Shown: in pieces, positions 26,189 to 35,427 of the stretch
Layout of the letters: the number at the start of each line of letters is the position of its first letter
How positions within the stretch are numbered: the stretch's first letter is position 1
NCBI GenBank assembly: GCA_024398595.1
Contig: JAKSIX010000007.1
Coordinates: 1-56,987, forward strand
Reading direction: 5' to 3'
Length of the DNA: 56,987 nucleotides
DNA from: Bacteroidaceae bacterium
GTDB taxonomy: Bacteria; Bacteroidota; Bacteroidia; Bacteroidales; Bacteroidaceae
Notes under the pieces: model-generated
Told to the model about the DNA's origin: nothing
The model's database searches: none
What the model saw: the letters and a program-made list of their open reading frames with translations, nothing else
Translations under genes and position numbers: made by a program

Positions 26189-27076
26189 ATGAGACATACA
26201 TCGAAGGAGTGGTTTGGAGCTACGAGATACTGGTCTTTTCCGGTATCAGCAATGCCGGTGGTGGCGGCTTGCGCTTATCTGTTGTGGAAGGATTACGATG
26301 TGAGATGGCTCTGCGCCATACCCGCTCTGGTGGGAAATGTGGTATTTCACGCTGCCGGCAATCTGCTGAGCGACTGGTGGGATTACCGCAAAGGTGTTGA
26401 CAACGAGGAGGCCTACGCCGTACCGAACCTTGTATTCCATCAGTTTGAGCCAAAGGAATATATGTGCTTCTCCATAGTCCTGTTCGCCGTAGGAACAGCT
26501 ATCGGTCTGCTGCTCACGCTTCTATGCGGCTGGCAGCTTCTGATAATCGGCGGCATAGGCGCACTGCTCGCGGCAAGCTACTCGTTCTTCAAGTTCAGGG
26601 CAATGGGAGACATTTTCGTATTCACCTGCTTCGGAATACTTCCGGTGATAGGCACATCGTTCGTAGCCGCAGGTTTCATTGACTGGCACATACTGGTACT
26701 GTCCCTGCCGCTCGGTATCTTCACGATTGCGGTGCTGCACGACAACAACACCGTTGACATAGCCACGGACAAGGCATCCGGTATAAGCACCCTGCCGATG
26801 AAAATCGGTGAGGAGACATCGGTAAAGCTGTACATAGTCTATATGGTACTGCCATATCTCTTCGTAATAGTATTCTGCATCAACGGAATGCTGCCGTTCG
26901 CGGCTCTTGCCAGCCTGCTGTCGGTTCCTATCGCGTACAGTAATGCCAGCACCGCCTACGGCTATTTCAGCAAAGGCCGTGAGGCTATGATAGGGCTCGA
27001 CCAGAAGACCGCACAGCTGCACCTGGCATTCAGCCTGCTGCTGTCCGTCGGCATTATTATCCAGTCATTCTTCTGA
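26189..27076 (+). CDS. menA: UbiA-family prenyltransferase, MenA-like (1,4-dihydroxy-2-naphthoate polyprenyltransferase)
   Basis: 295 residues with 8-9 TM helices. Two Asp-rich prenyl-diphosphate sites are visible: NLLSDWWDYRKGVDNEE (first) and DNNTVDIATDKASG (second), as in MenA/UbiA. It would attach the polyprenyl tail to dihydroxynaphthoate to make demethylmenaquinone in the inner membrane, the quinone of Bacteroidales respiration. First gene of a four-gene operon with 1-2 nt gaps. Other UbiA-type substrates are possible. Confidence 0.85.
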   Translation: MRHTSKEWFGATRYWSFPVSAMPVVAACAYLLWKDYDVRWLCAIPALVGNVVFHAAGNLLSDWWDYRKGVDNEEAYAVPNLVFHQFEPKEYMCFSIVLFAVGTAIGLLLTLLCGWQLLIIGGIGALLAASYSFFKFRAMGDIFVFTCFGILPVIGTSFVAAGFIDWHILVLSLPLGIFTIAVLHDNNTVDIATDKASGISTLPMKIGEETSVKLYIVYMVLPYLFVIVFCINGMLPFAALASLLSVPIAYSNASTAYGYFSKGREAMIGLDQKTAQLHLAFSLLLSVGIIIQSFF

Positions 27077-27077
27077 T

Positions 27078-27710
27078 ATGGACAGGCAATCAAGCCTATG
27101 GACAGGCATTGCAGTGGCAGCACTGCTATGGTTCTATATGTTCAGCCCCTGGACATCAGGAGTCAGCAATTTCTGGCTGAATATGAGCATATCGGCCACG
27201 ATTCTCTGCTGCTTCGTGATAGCGGACAGACCCGGACCGTTCAGGATTAACTTGAACTGGAAGAAAATTGTCGGGCAGTTCCTGTCGGGATGCCTGATTG
27301 CCTTCGCCCTCTGGGGGGTCTTCTACATCGGAGACAAGCTGTCACAGCTGATGTTCGGCTTTGCCAGAACCCAGGTGGACAATGTATATGGAATGAAGGA
27401 GGGCACATCGCCCGTACTGATTGCGGTACTGCTTCTGGTGCTTATCGGTCCCGCAGAAGAACTTTTCTGGCGGGGCTACGTACAGCGTACTATGTCCGGA
27501 ACGTTCGGTGCGGACAAGGCAATGCTCATCACCCTGGCCGTATATGCCCTGATACATATCTGGTCATTCAACTTTATGCTGGTGATGGCGGCTCTGGTGG
27601 CAGGAGCCGTCTGGGGGCTGCTGTACAGACTCAAGCCCTCCATGTTGCCGGCCCTCGTAGTATCGCACGCGCTATGGGACGCACTCGTATTCATTATAAT
27701 TCCAATATAA
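27078..27710 (+). CDS. CPBP family intramembrane glutamic protease
   Basis: 210 residues with about 6 TM segments. The CPBP/Abi motifs are present: EELFWRG (Glu127, Glu128, Arg132), His160 in LIHIWSF and His197 in VVSHALWD. Members cleave membrane substrates, as in CAAX processing and bacteriocin self-immunity. The gene begins 1 nt after menA, so it is translationally linked with quinone synthesis here; no bacteriocin gene is visible. The substrate is unknown. Confidence 0.87.
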   Translation: MDRQSSLWTGIAVAALLWFYMFSPWTSGVSNFWLNMSISATILCCFVIADRPGPFRINLNWKKIVGQFLSGCLIAFALWGVFYIGDKLSQLMFGFARTQVDNVYGMKEGTSPVLIAVLLLVLIGPAEELFWRGYVQRTMSGTFGADKAMLITLAVYALIHIWSFNFMLVMAALVAGAVWGLLYRLKPSMLPALVVSHALWDALVFIIIPI

Positions 27711-27711
27711 T

Positions 27712-28593
27712 ATGTATTCCAGCAATTCCGACAAGATAACACGCGACTATCTGGACTCACTTCTTATCGAGACCCGCTATCTTGACTCTGTCATTCCCGA
27801 CACGACGCTCAATCTGTTCGGGCACAGTTTCGCTACACCGATAATGACAGCCGCATTGTCCCACCTGTCCAATACGGCACCGGACGGTATGCGCATCTAT
27901 GCCAAAGGTGCCGCACTCAGCAATACCGTGCATTGGGTAGGTATGGGCGATGACGCCGAGCTGGAAAGCATAGCCGCCACTGGCGCGAAGACCATAAAGA
28001 TTATCAAGCCCCACGCCGACAACCGCGAAGTTTTCCGCAAGATTGGACACGCCATAAGCTGCGGTTGCATTGCCGTAGGTATGGACATAGACCACTCATT
28101 CCAGAGCAACGGCCAGTACGACAATGTGATGGGACTGCCGATGAAGGCTAAATCGACAGAGGAACTGCGCGAGTTCGTACAGGCGAGCAGCGTACCTTTC
28201 ATAGTAAAGGGGGTGATGAGCGCCAAAGATGCCGAGAAATGCCTGTCTGTCGGAGCAGGGGGCATTGTGGTATCGCATCATCACGGTATGGTGGATTATT
28301 CCTGCCCTCCGCTGATGGTTCTGCCGGACATATTGAAAGCCACAGGAGGCAGTATTCCCGTATTCGTGGATTGCGGGATTGAGAGCGGTATGGACGCATA
28401 CAAGGCTATGGCACTCGGTGCGACAGCAGTGTCGGTCGGAAGGCATCTGATGCCTATGCTCAAGGACGGGGAGCATGCGGTGTCGGACGAGATTAACAGG
28501 ATGACTGCCACACTGGCCGGAGTAATGGCACGTACAGGAATAGCCGACACGACCCGTTTTGAGCCGTCCGTGATACATAAACGTAATTTCTGA
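27712..28593 (+). CDS. FMN-dependent alpha-hydroxy acid dehydrogenase family protein, atypical active site
   Basis: 293 residues, shorter than the usual 350-380. TIM-barrel features of the FMN_dh family: TPIMTAALSH near the start, PFIVKGVMSAKDAEKCLSVGAGG (about 162-184, with Lys166) and IPVFVDCGIESGMDAYKAMALGA near the phosphate site. The catalytic SNHGGR signature is changed to SHHHGM (188-193). The base His190 is kept, but the Arg that binds the substrate carboxylate is replaced by Met, so the substrate may not be a simple 2-hydroxy acid. Linked by a 1-nt gap to the CPBP gene, in the menA operon. Confidence 0.8.
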   Translation: MYSSNSDKITRDYLDSLLIETRYLDSVIPDTTLNLFGHSFATPIMTAALSHLSNTAPDGMRIYAKGAALSNTVHWVGMGDDAELESIAATGAKTIKIIKPHADNREVFRKIGHAISCGCIAVGMDIDHSFQSNGQYDNVMGLPMKAKSTEELREFVQASSVPFIVKGVMSAKDAEKCLSVGAGGIVVSHHHGMVDYSCPPLMVLPDILKATGGSIPVFVDCGIESGMDAYKAMALGATAVSVGRHLMPMLKDGEHAVSDEINRMTATLAGVMARTGIADTTRFEPSVIHKRNF

Positions 28594-28595
28594 CA

Positions 28596-29504
28596 ATGGA
28601 ACATCATCACCATCACGACCATCACGGGCACACTGCGGAAATTGGGCAGAACGGCAAACTGGGAAAAGTATTTGTACTCTCCATTATTCTGAATTTCCTG
28701 TTTGTGATAGTCGAGTCCGCTATCGGCTTCGCAAATGACTCCGTAGGGCTATTATCGGATGCTGGCCACAATCTCGGCGATGTATTCTCACTGCTTCTGG
28801 CACTGGTGGCGTTCCTGATGTCCAAAACGCACGGCAAAGGGCGGCTCACATACGGATACCGGAAAGTGTCAGTGCTGATATCGCTATTGAACGCCATCAT
28901 ATTGTTGGTGGCAGTGACTGTCATAGTCATAGAGAGCATACGCAAGTTCACCTCACCCGAAGCCATTGACGGCAGTGTGATAAGCTGGACTGCAGGTGTG
29001 GGAATCATCATAAACGGTGCCACGGCAATGCTGCTGATGCACGACAGGCAGCACGACATCAATGCCAACGGAGCCTTCCTGCATATGATAGCGGACACTC
29101 TGGTATCCGTCGGAGTGCTCATATCCGGCGTGGTGATTTCACTGACCGGTTGGTATCTCATCGATGCGGTAATAGGTCTGGTAATAGCCGGAGCGATACT
29201 GATATCATCCTGGAGTCTCTTCACTGAAAGCCTGCGCCTGTCCATTGATGCCGCACCGAGGGACATTGACATTGACGGTGTAACATCTGTCCTGGCTGCA
29301 ATAGACGGTGTGAAGGACGTGCATCACATACACATCTGGTCCATAAGCACTACAGAAACGGCTCTCACTGCCCATCTGCTCGTAGAGAGGATTGAGGACA
29401 GCGAACGTATACGCCACGAGGCGAAACATATACTTTCCGAAAAGGGCATCGGGCACTCCACTCTTGAACTGGAGACGAGCGACTGCGGATTCGAAAGGTG
29501 CTGA
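28596..29504 (+). CDS. Cation diffusion facilitator (Zn/Cd/Co efflux)
   Basis: 302 residues. The N-terminus is a His-rich cytoplasmic tail (MEHHHHHDHHGH), likely metal binding. Six TM helices follow, with the transport-site residues in LLSDAGHNLGDVFS (TM2) and HMIADTLVSVG (TM5). The C-terminal cytoplasmic domain (about 215-302) ends in Cys-containing DCGFERC. These antiporters export Zn and related metals in exchange for protons. Last gene of the menA operon, starting 2 nt after the FMN protein gene, and convergent with the TolC-like gene. Confidence 0.93.
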   Translation: MEHHHHHDHHGHTAEIGQNGKLGKVFVLSIILNFLFVIVESAIGFANDSVGLLSDAGHNLGDVFSLLLALVAFLMSKTHGKGRLTYGYRKVSVLISLLNAIILLVAVTVIVIESIRKFTSPEAIDGSVISWTAGVGIIINGATAMLLMHDRQHDINANGAFLHMIADTLVSVGVLISGVVISLTGWYLIDAVIGLVIAGAILISSWSLFTESLRLSIDAAPRDIDIDGVTSVLAAIDGVKDVHHIHIWSISTTETALTAHLLVERIEDSERIRHEAKHILSEKGIGHSTLELETSDCGFERC

Positions 29505-29512
29505 GCCCCGGC

Positions 29513-30844
29513 CTATTCCATATAGAAATCAAGAATACGCTTGCGCACCAGATATTCATATTTGGCACGTACGGCATTCTGTTGGGCCTGGAGCAACTTC
29601 TGTTGGGCCTGCTGCAAGTCGAAGATATTGCTGCGTCCTGCATCATACCTCTCCTCCTCGTAACCCACTGTGATGCGCGAGGCTATTACAGACTTCTCCG
29701 CAGCCTCATACTTGTCTTTGGCCACATTGGCATTGTAATATGCAGTCTCTATATCCTTGCGCAGGTTCTGACGCGCGTCATCCAGCATCATTTCCCTATA
29801 CCTGACATCCAGATTCGCGCTGCGTATGTTGCTGCGGGTCTTTTTATAAATCAGAGGTATCACTACATGCAGGCCGACCACCTCATTCATAAGATTTCTG
29901 AAAAAACTGAAATCAGCCATATCCCCTCTGATTTCCTTTCCGAAAAAAGCAGGGAAAAAGGCTCCGATATACCCCTGGAACATTACAGACGGATACAGTC
30001 CCGAACGGGCCACCTGTACCTGGGAACGGCTGGCCTCTATCATTGACTTTGCCTCGATAATTGACGGATATGTCTCCGACACACCGTTATAGACGATTTC
30101 CGGAGACAGAGGAAGCACTGTGTTCCCGTCATTATCCATCTCAGCCACATCGAAGTCCCCGTCGGTCTCCAGATTAAGCAGCTGACGGAGCGACAGCAGG
30201 GCAAGCGTAGCCTGTCCCTTCGCATCAGTCAGAAGATACTCGTCATTGGACAGCTGCGATTCCGCCTCAGCCTGTTCGCTGCGCGGACGCTTTCCTTCCT
30301 CCACAAGCGCAGTTGCCCTCTCCAGAAGTTTCTTCGACACACCCACCTGAGCGTATGCCACATCAGCCATACTCTTGTAGTACAGACATTCCAGATAATA
30401 CACCGCGACATTTATCTTCATATCCTTGCGGGCATTATCAAGATTCGCAGTGGCGGACTGCAGGGCGAACTCATCGGCCTTGACACTGTTCTTAACCTTG
30501 AAGCCGCTGAATATCGGCATCGTTATAGCCAGACGGGCAGTTGTATATGACAGATCCCTGTTCTCGTCCTTGATTTCATCTTCCACATAACCGGTAGCAA
30601 GATTATAATTACCGAAGCTCACCTGTTCTCCCAACTGCAGGCTCAGATCCGGCAGACGCTGGTTCTTTGCGGATTCCAGCGAAACCTGCTGCTTGGTTAT
30701 ATTCAAGTCACGCTGCAATATGTCAATATTGTGCTCCATTGCATAATCTATGCACTCGTCCAATGTCCACTTGTGTTGTGCCGGAAGGCCTAATGCGGAC
30801 ATCAGCAGGAGCGATGTTATGCCAAGACGTATTCTGATGTTCAT
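29513..30844 (-). CDS. TolC-family outer membrane efflux protein
   Basis: 443 residues with signal peptide. Two repeats of long helical segments and short strands as in TolC, starting WTLDECIDYAMEHNIDILQRD. C-terminal coiled coil (QQAQQKLLQAQQNAVRAK). It forms the trimeric outer membrane channel for the exporter encoded upstream. It is the last gene of a five-gene operon (ATPase, permease, permease, adaptor, channel), 15 nt after the adaptor. Confidence 0.92.
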   Translation of the reverse strand: MNIRIRLGITSLLLMSALGLPAQHKWTLDECIDYAMEHNIDILQRDLNITKQQVSLESAKNQRLPDLSLQLGEQVSFGNYNLATGYVEDEIKDENRDLSYTTARLAITMPIFSGFKVKNSVKADEFALQSATANLDNARKDMKINVAVYYLECLYYKSMADVAYAQVGVSKKLLERATALVEEGKRPRSEQAEAESQLSNDEYLLTDAKGQATLALLSLRQLLNLETDGDFDVAEMDNDGNTVLPLSPEIVYNGVSETYPSIIEAKSMIEASRSQVQVARSGLYPSVMFQGYIGAFFPAFFGKEIRGDMADFSFFRNLMNEVVGLHVVIPLIYKKTRSNIRSANLDVRYREMMLDDARQNLRKDIETAYYNANVAKDKYEAAEKSVIASRITVGYEEERYDAGRSNIFDLQQAQQKLLQAQQNAVRAKYEYLVRKRILDFYME

Positions 30845-30859
30845 AATCCGCTTTGTTTA

Positions 30860-31969
30860 TCAGTTCACTTTATTTCCTTTCAGCAGACAGTTCCCATCCA
30901 CTCCGCTGAGTATCTGGATATAAAGGCCGTCGCTTACGCCTACCTCCACAGGAATGCGTTCCCAAGTCTGATGTTTTGTGTCCTTCACGTCCGATGTCAG
31001 ACACCAGACGTAAGCCTTGTCCTTCTCAAACTCAATGCAGGTCTCATCAACGGACAATACATCGTGTACTTCTTCAAGAACTATCTCCGCATTGACGCTG
31101 TATCCGGAACGCAAGGTCACGCCTTCAGGAATCACAGTGCTGGCCTTTATCTCAAACTGCATGGCTCCGTTCTGCTCAACGCCCTCAGGTGCGACATATT
31201 CCAGCACAGCAGGTATCCTGACATTCTGCATAGCACCCGGAATAAGTACCAACGGCATTCCCACCCGAAGCAGATCAACCTCAGTCTCATCAATGTTGCC
31301 CTTAAACTGCACATCCTCCATATCCGCTACGGAACAGATTGTAGTGCCGTCGGAGAACATACTGGTACCTGATACGGAGGCGCCCTCCTTAACCGGAACA
31401 CTCATCACCATACCGTCCATCGTGCTCTTGACCACGGTTGTATTGATATTGCCGGAACGCTCTGACGAACCTGTGGTGACAACCTCAAGCTGGGACTCAG
31501 CCGACAGGAGGTTCTCCTTTGCCACAGCCAGCTTCGACTCGCTTGCCTCGTATTCCTCACGGCTCACCACACCTTTGTTGTACAATTGCCTTGTACGCTC
31601 CGACTCACGCTCCACCTTCTCAAGCTCAATCTTGGCGGACTCTATATGAGACTTGACCTGATCCAGCTTGTCCATATCCGGTATAACCTTTATGCGGGCT
31701 ACAACCTGACCGTCACGCACCATATCACCGGGCTGCACAAGCAGTTCTGTGATGATACCTGTGGTCTGCGGCTTGATGTTGACCCTTCTTCTCGGGTCAA
31801 TATTACCTGTGGCCACGGTACTGCGCACCAGAGTCCTGACCTCAGGTTTCACTGTCTCATATACATCAGGAACAGGCTGTGCCTGCTTCCAGAGAAAATA
31901 AAACGTGTAGAGTACGAACAGGCCCAACAGAACCCAACCTGCAGTTTTCAGCGTTTTCTTAATTTCCAT
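30860..31969 (-). CDS. MacA-like periplasmic adaptor (HlyD/RND type)
   Basis: 369 residues. One N-terminal TM anchor (about 10-28), barrel-sandwich lipoyl halves (about 45-85 and 175-210), and a helical hairpin between them (about 100-165, with KVERESERTRQLYNKGVVS). A beta-barrel and membrane-proximal domain follow. It bridges the inner-membrane ABC permeases and the TolC-like channel. It lies 11 nt after the second permease gene. Confidence 0.9.
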   Translation of the reverse strand: MEIKKTLKTAGWVLLGLFVLYTFYFLWKQAQPVPDVYETVKPEVRTLVRSTVATGNIDPRRRVNIKPQTTGIITELLVQPGDMVRDGQVVARIKVIPDMDKLDQVKSHIESAKIELEKVERESERTRQLYNKGVVSREEYEASESKLAVAKENLLSAESQLEVVTTGSSERSGNINTTVVKSTMDGMVMSVPVKEGASVSGTSMFSDGTTICSVADMEDVQFKGNIDETEVDLLRVGMPLVLIPGAMQNVRIPAVLEYVAPEGVEQNGAMQFEIKASTVIPEGVTLRSGYSVNAEIVLEEVHDVLSVDETCIEFEKDKAYVWCLTSDVKDTKHQTWERIPVEVGVSDGLYIQILSGVDGNCLLKGNKVN

Positions 31970-31980
31970 ATATCTGTTAT

Positions 31981-33246
31981 TTATTCTTGTTTCGACAACA
32001 AATCAACCACTTCCTGCTCCACAACCTTTCTGGCCGGAACAAATCCTGCCAGGGCACCACCCACAATCATCAGCAACAACGCTCCTATCGTAATGCCAAA
32101 CGGAATCTGCGGTATCCCGAGGAATCCGTCTCCGTCAAACCCGGATTCCACCATACGCCGGAGGAATGTCACGACTCCCAATCCTGCCGCCATTCCTGCA
32201 AAACCTGCGGACACGGTCAATATAAGACTCTCGCAAACAACCTGCAGCACTATCCCGCGCGGATTGCTGCCGAGCGAGAGACGTATGCCAAGTTCCTGAC
32301 GCCGTTCCCTGATGGATATCAGCATTATGTTGAATATTCCCAATATTCCGGCAATAAGCATTCCTGCACCGACCACCCAGGTCAGCACATTCACGCCAAC
32401 GAACACCACCCCCCACTGCTGCACATAACCCTGCATACTCACTACCTCTATGGCGTGCTCATCGTCCGGCGACACATTGTGCATCTCACGCACAAAGTCC
32501 AGAAGCTTATCCTCATCGCCGGCCAAATCAGGAGTTATATCCATCAGCGCGTATGCCACATCAAACTTTCCCTCCAGTTCATATACTGCATTGCCTGTAG
32601 TATATGGCACCAGCACAAGTTCGTCTTCATTCTCGACCACCTCCACGACCTTGTTCGTCTTGTGAATCACACCGGCCACAGTGTAGCTGAACTGCCCCAC
32701 GCGCAACTGCTTGCCGCAGGGATTCACATTTTCGCCATACAGGCGACTGGCCACATTCACACCTATCACGCATATCCTGCGCTTATGCATCATATCAATG
32801 TCGTTGATGAAACGGCCATATCGCATCTCCAACGGAATAGGCAGGAAATACGACGGCATCACGCACTGTACCTTCGCAAAACCGGTTTTCCCATTATCCG
32901 CCACAAGCCGTTTGTCACCGTTTATCAGACTGATGCCGCCTGTCTGACGCACATTACGGCTGAACTTTTTCTCTATCACCTCCAGATCATCGTAGTAAAT
33001 GCTCCACATACGGCTGTTCGACATACCGTGATACGGGAGTGTAGTAAGTTTCGGACTGAACAGAAGCGTCTCATAATCAGTAGTGCTGAACAGACCCATG
33101 AATCCGTGATTCAGGCCGCTGAATGCACCGACCACCCCCACAAGCATGAATGTTCCCCAGAACACACCGAAAGCCGTCAGAAGGCTTCTTGTCTTCTGCT
33201 GGCTGATGGTGTGCCAAATTTCTGTCCAGAAATCCCTGTTGAACAT
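31981..33246 (-). CDS. MacB-type ABC transporter permease (second)
   Basis: 421 residues. TM1 near residue 20-42, a periplasmic MacB_PCD domain (about 50-275), then three TM helices including the FtsX core with NIMLISIRERRQELGIRLSLG, the coupling segment that contacts the ATPase. The separate permeases at 31981 and 33251 likely form a heterodimer driven by the ATPase at 34492. It starts 4 nt after the first permease. Confidence 0.92.
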   Translation of the reverse strand: MFNRDFWTEIWHTISQQKTRSLLTAFGVFWGTFMLVGVVGAFSGLNHGFMGLFSTTDYETLLFSPKLTTLPYHGMSNSRMWSIYYDDLEVIEKKFSRNVRQTGGISLINGDKRLVADNGKTGFAKVQCVMPSYFLPIPLEMRYGRFINDIDMMHKRRICVIGVNVASRLYGENVNPCGKQLRVGQFSYTVAGVIHKTNKVVEVVENEDELVLVPYTTGNAVYELEGKFDVAYALMDITPDLAGDEDKLLDFVREMHNVSPDDEHAIEVVSMQGYVQQWGVVFVGVNVLTWVVGAGMLIAGILGIFNIMLISIRERRQELGIRLSLGSNPRGIVLQVVCESLILTVSAGFAGMAAGLGVVTFLRRMVESGFDGDGFLGIPQIPFGITIGALLLMIVGGALAGFVPARKVVEQEVVDLLSKQE

Positions 33247-33250
33247 AACG

Positions 33251-34495
33251 CTACGAATTTAATGCATCCGTCAGTTCCATACGGATGGCCTGTCTTGCCG
33301 GAGCCCATCCGGCTATCAGCCCTCCTATGACCAACACCACATTGGCAGCAAGGACCATCGATATCTCCACGTCCATGCTACCGAACACATTGTACGCCGA
33401 ACTACCCATGTCCGCAGTCATAACAGACACTATACGCATCACGCCTATGCCTGCCATCATACCCACATAACCGAAAATGAGCATTGTTATTATAGCCTCC
33501 AGCAACACCAGACTCATAATGGAGAAATCCGATGCACCCAGCACACGGCGCAGTCCAAGTTCGAAGGTCCTGTCCTTGACAGACATGAACATAATGTTTC
33601 CAACACCGACTATACCTGATACCAAAGCAAGCAGGCCTATTATCCATATTGCTATCGATACAGTGGTAAGCAGACCGCTAACCAGCAGGAAGAAATCCAT
33701 ATTCTCCTCAATATTGAGAGCTGCCACATCAGAGTTGTCAAAACTTTTGTGTTTGGACATCTCATCGTACATTTCCAATTTGAATTGCCCGTTGGCCTCC
33801 TTGGTGTCCAGACCATCCAGGAAAAGGCAAAGTTCATCGTAATGTCCTGACGGTTCCCACAGGAAAGTGGCTGTAGGCCGTGGCACAAAGGCATCATTCA
33901 CCAGAATGAAACTGCGTACAGGCTCATATATGCCCACCACCATGAATGGAACACCGCCAAGCTCTACATACTGTCCCAGAGCATCAGAGCCCTTGGTTGA
34001 CAGCAGGAGCGATGACAGACGGGTGGAAAGCAGGCAGACCTTGCGATGGTTCTGCAAATCAAGGTCGTTGATGTCACGTCCGTATTTTACCTGAATATAC
34101 CTCGCATTCATGTAGCCGGGTGCCACGCCCCATACCTGCAGAACCGTACTGTAGCGTCCTTTGGAAGCCTGCATCTCCTTGTTGACCATAGGGATGACCT
34201 TCGACACGGTCTCCGGGAACTGACTCTCCAGAAAAGCCGCATCATCATCGTCAAGATTAATCTTACGGCCTTCCTGACGTCCCATGAACGGCATCGCGGT
34301 CGTACCCGGCATTATGTGCAGGATATTATAGCTCATATAGTCATAATTCGAGGATATGCCGCGTATCAGCCCCTGACCGACACCGACCAGAACAATCAGC
34401 ATGAATATACCCCATGCCGTCGATACGCCTGCAAGTATGCTGCGTTGCTTGTTCATCCTGATGGAGGCGAACACCTCAGCAAACATCTCCCTCAT
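33251..34495 (-). CDS. MacB-type ABC transporter permease (first)
   Basis: 414 residues, same topology as its downstream partner: N-terminal TM (about 18-40), MacB_PCD periplasmic domain, and three C-terminal TM helices with the coupling motif NIMFMSVKDRTFELGLRRVLG. The start overlaps the ATPase stop by 4 nt, so translation is coupled. The system probably exports a lipoprotein, peptide or small toxic molecule; mechanotransmission-type action is typical of MacB. Confidence 0.92.
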   Translation of the reverse strand: MREMFAEVFASIRMNKQRSILAGVSTAWGIFMLIVLVGVGQGLIRGISSNYDYMSYNILHIMPGTTAMPFMGRQEGRKINLDDDDAAFLESQFPETVSKVIPMVNKEMQASKGRYSTVLQVWGVAPGYMNARYIQVKYGRDINDLDLQNHRKVCLLSTRLSSLLLSTKGSDALGQYVELGGVPFMVVGIYEPVRSFILVNDAFVPRPTATFLWEPSGHYDELCLFLDGLDTKEANGQFKLEMYDEMSKHKSFDNSDVAALNIEENMDFFLLVSGLLTTVSIAIWIIGLLALVSGIVGVGNIMFMSVKDRTFELGLRRVLGASDFSIMSLVLLEAIITMLIFGYVGMMAGIGVMRIVSVMTADMGSSAYNVFGSMDVEISMVLAANVVLVIGGLIAGWAPARQAIRMELTDALNS

Positions 34496-35166
34496 ATCCT
34501 GATATCGTCTATTATCCTGCCGTCACTCAGACGTATCCTGCGCTGTGTCTGTTCCGCTATCGAAAGTTCGTGAGTGACTATTACCATTGTAAGTTTCTCA
34601 TTCTTATTGACATCCTTGAGAAGATTCATTACATCCTGAGTGGTTGTACTGTCCAATGCTCCTGTAGGCTCATCGGCAAGTATTATCTTGGGATGCATAG
34701 CCAATGCCCGGGCAATGGCCACACGCTGCTGCTGTCCACCGGACAACTGGCTCGGAAGATGATCCCAGTGCGATGCCAGACCCACACGCTCCAGATAGTT
34801 CATAGCAATGCTGTTGCGCTCTTTCTGGCCCACTCCCCTGTAATAAAGCGGAAGTGCCACATTCTCCATAGCATTCTTGAAGGAAATCAGATTATAGCGT
34901 TGGAAGATGAATCCTATCAGTTCATTTCTGAGCCGCGACTGCTCCATACGGCTCTGTCCCTTGATAAGATGACCCGCCAGATGATACTCGCCCTCATCAT
35001 ACGAGTCAATTATGCCCATTATGTTCAGGATTGTGGATTTGCCGGATCCCGACGCGCCCATGATACTCACAAGCTCGCTCTCGTCAATGTGAAGGTCTAT
35101 GCCTTTCAATACGTGCAACGGCTCCGCACCGGGATATGTCTTGTGTACGCCTTTGAAATCGATCAT
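34492..35166 (-). CDS. MacB/LolD-type ABC transporter ATPase
   Basis: 224 residues. Walker [11 protein letters not shown]-loop FQRYNLI, signature LSGGQQQR, Walker [13 protein letters not shown] and H-loop VTHE are all present and canonical. First gene of the exporter operon, preceded by a -7 box at 35228-35235 and an inverted repeat over the expected -33 region. It energises the two permeases that follow. Confidence 0.95.
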   Translation of the reverse strand: MIDFKGVHKTYPGAEPLHVLKGIDLHIDESELVSIMGASGSGKSTILNIMGIIDSYDEGEYHLAGHLIKGQSRMEQSRLRNELIGFIFQRYNLISFKNAMENVALPLYYRGVGQKERNSIAMNYLERVGLASHWDHLPSQLSGGQQQRVAIARALAMHPKIILADEPTGALDSTTTQDVMNLLKDVNKNEKLTMVIVTHELSIAEQTQRRIRLSDGRIIDDIRI

Positions 35167-35227
35167 TTGAATTTCGCAAATTACTAAAGAACCCAGTTGG
35201 AAACGACTGGAACTGAAGTTTACAGTG

Positions 35228-35235
35228 CAAAGTTA
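35228..35235 (-). promoter_or_regulatory. -7 box (TAACTTTG) of the ABC exporter operon
   Basis: Minus-strand TAACTTTG reads 35235 to 35228, giving a leader of about 55 nt to the ATPase ATG at 35166. No TTG sits at -33; the inverted repeat at 35253-35269 occupies that position. The rest of the 261-nt gap to the DUF362 gene shows no gene I can support. Confidence 0.5.
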
Positions 35236-35252
35236 ATGAATAATATTATATA

Positions 35253-35269
35253 TATACTGGTATAGTATA
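35253..35269. promoter_or_regulatory. Inverted repeat over the -33 region, candidate operator of the exporter operon
   Basis: TATACT (35253-35258), 5-nt spacer, AGTATA (35264-35269): a perfect 6-bp dyad centred on 35261. Counted from the -7 box, it covers the place where the -33 element would be. That is suited to a dimeric repressor or an activator replacing -33 contacts. No regulator gene is adjacent. Confidence 0.4.
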
Positions 35270-35427
35270 CAGGGAATGTCAAAGCCATTCTCTATCTGGG
35301 TCTCTATACCACCGGAACCGCCAGAAGAAAACGTGCACTTGAATATTACAGGGCAACAGCACCGTGCACGACGGGACCTGTATTTCCCATCGTGCCGGAC
35401 AGAAGCACATCGGTGCAGGATTCCAGT

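Noticed and set aside
27078..27710. CPBP protein as bacteriocin immunity or abortive infection factor
   Set aside because: No bacteriocin or phage-related gene nearby; it is embedded in a metabolic operon.
31987..33330. A 447-codon plus-strand frame through the second ABC permease
   Set aside because: It is the antisense of a well-matched MacB permease, is rich in His and Gln, and shows no family motif.
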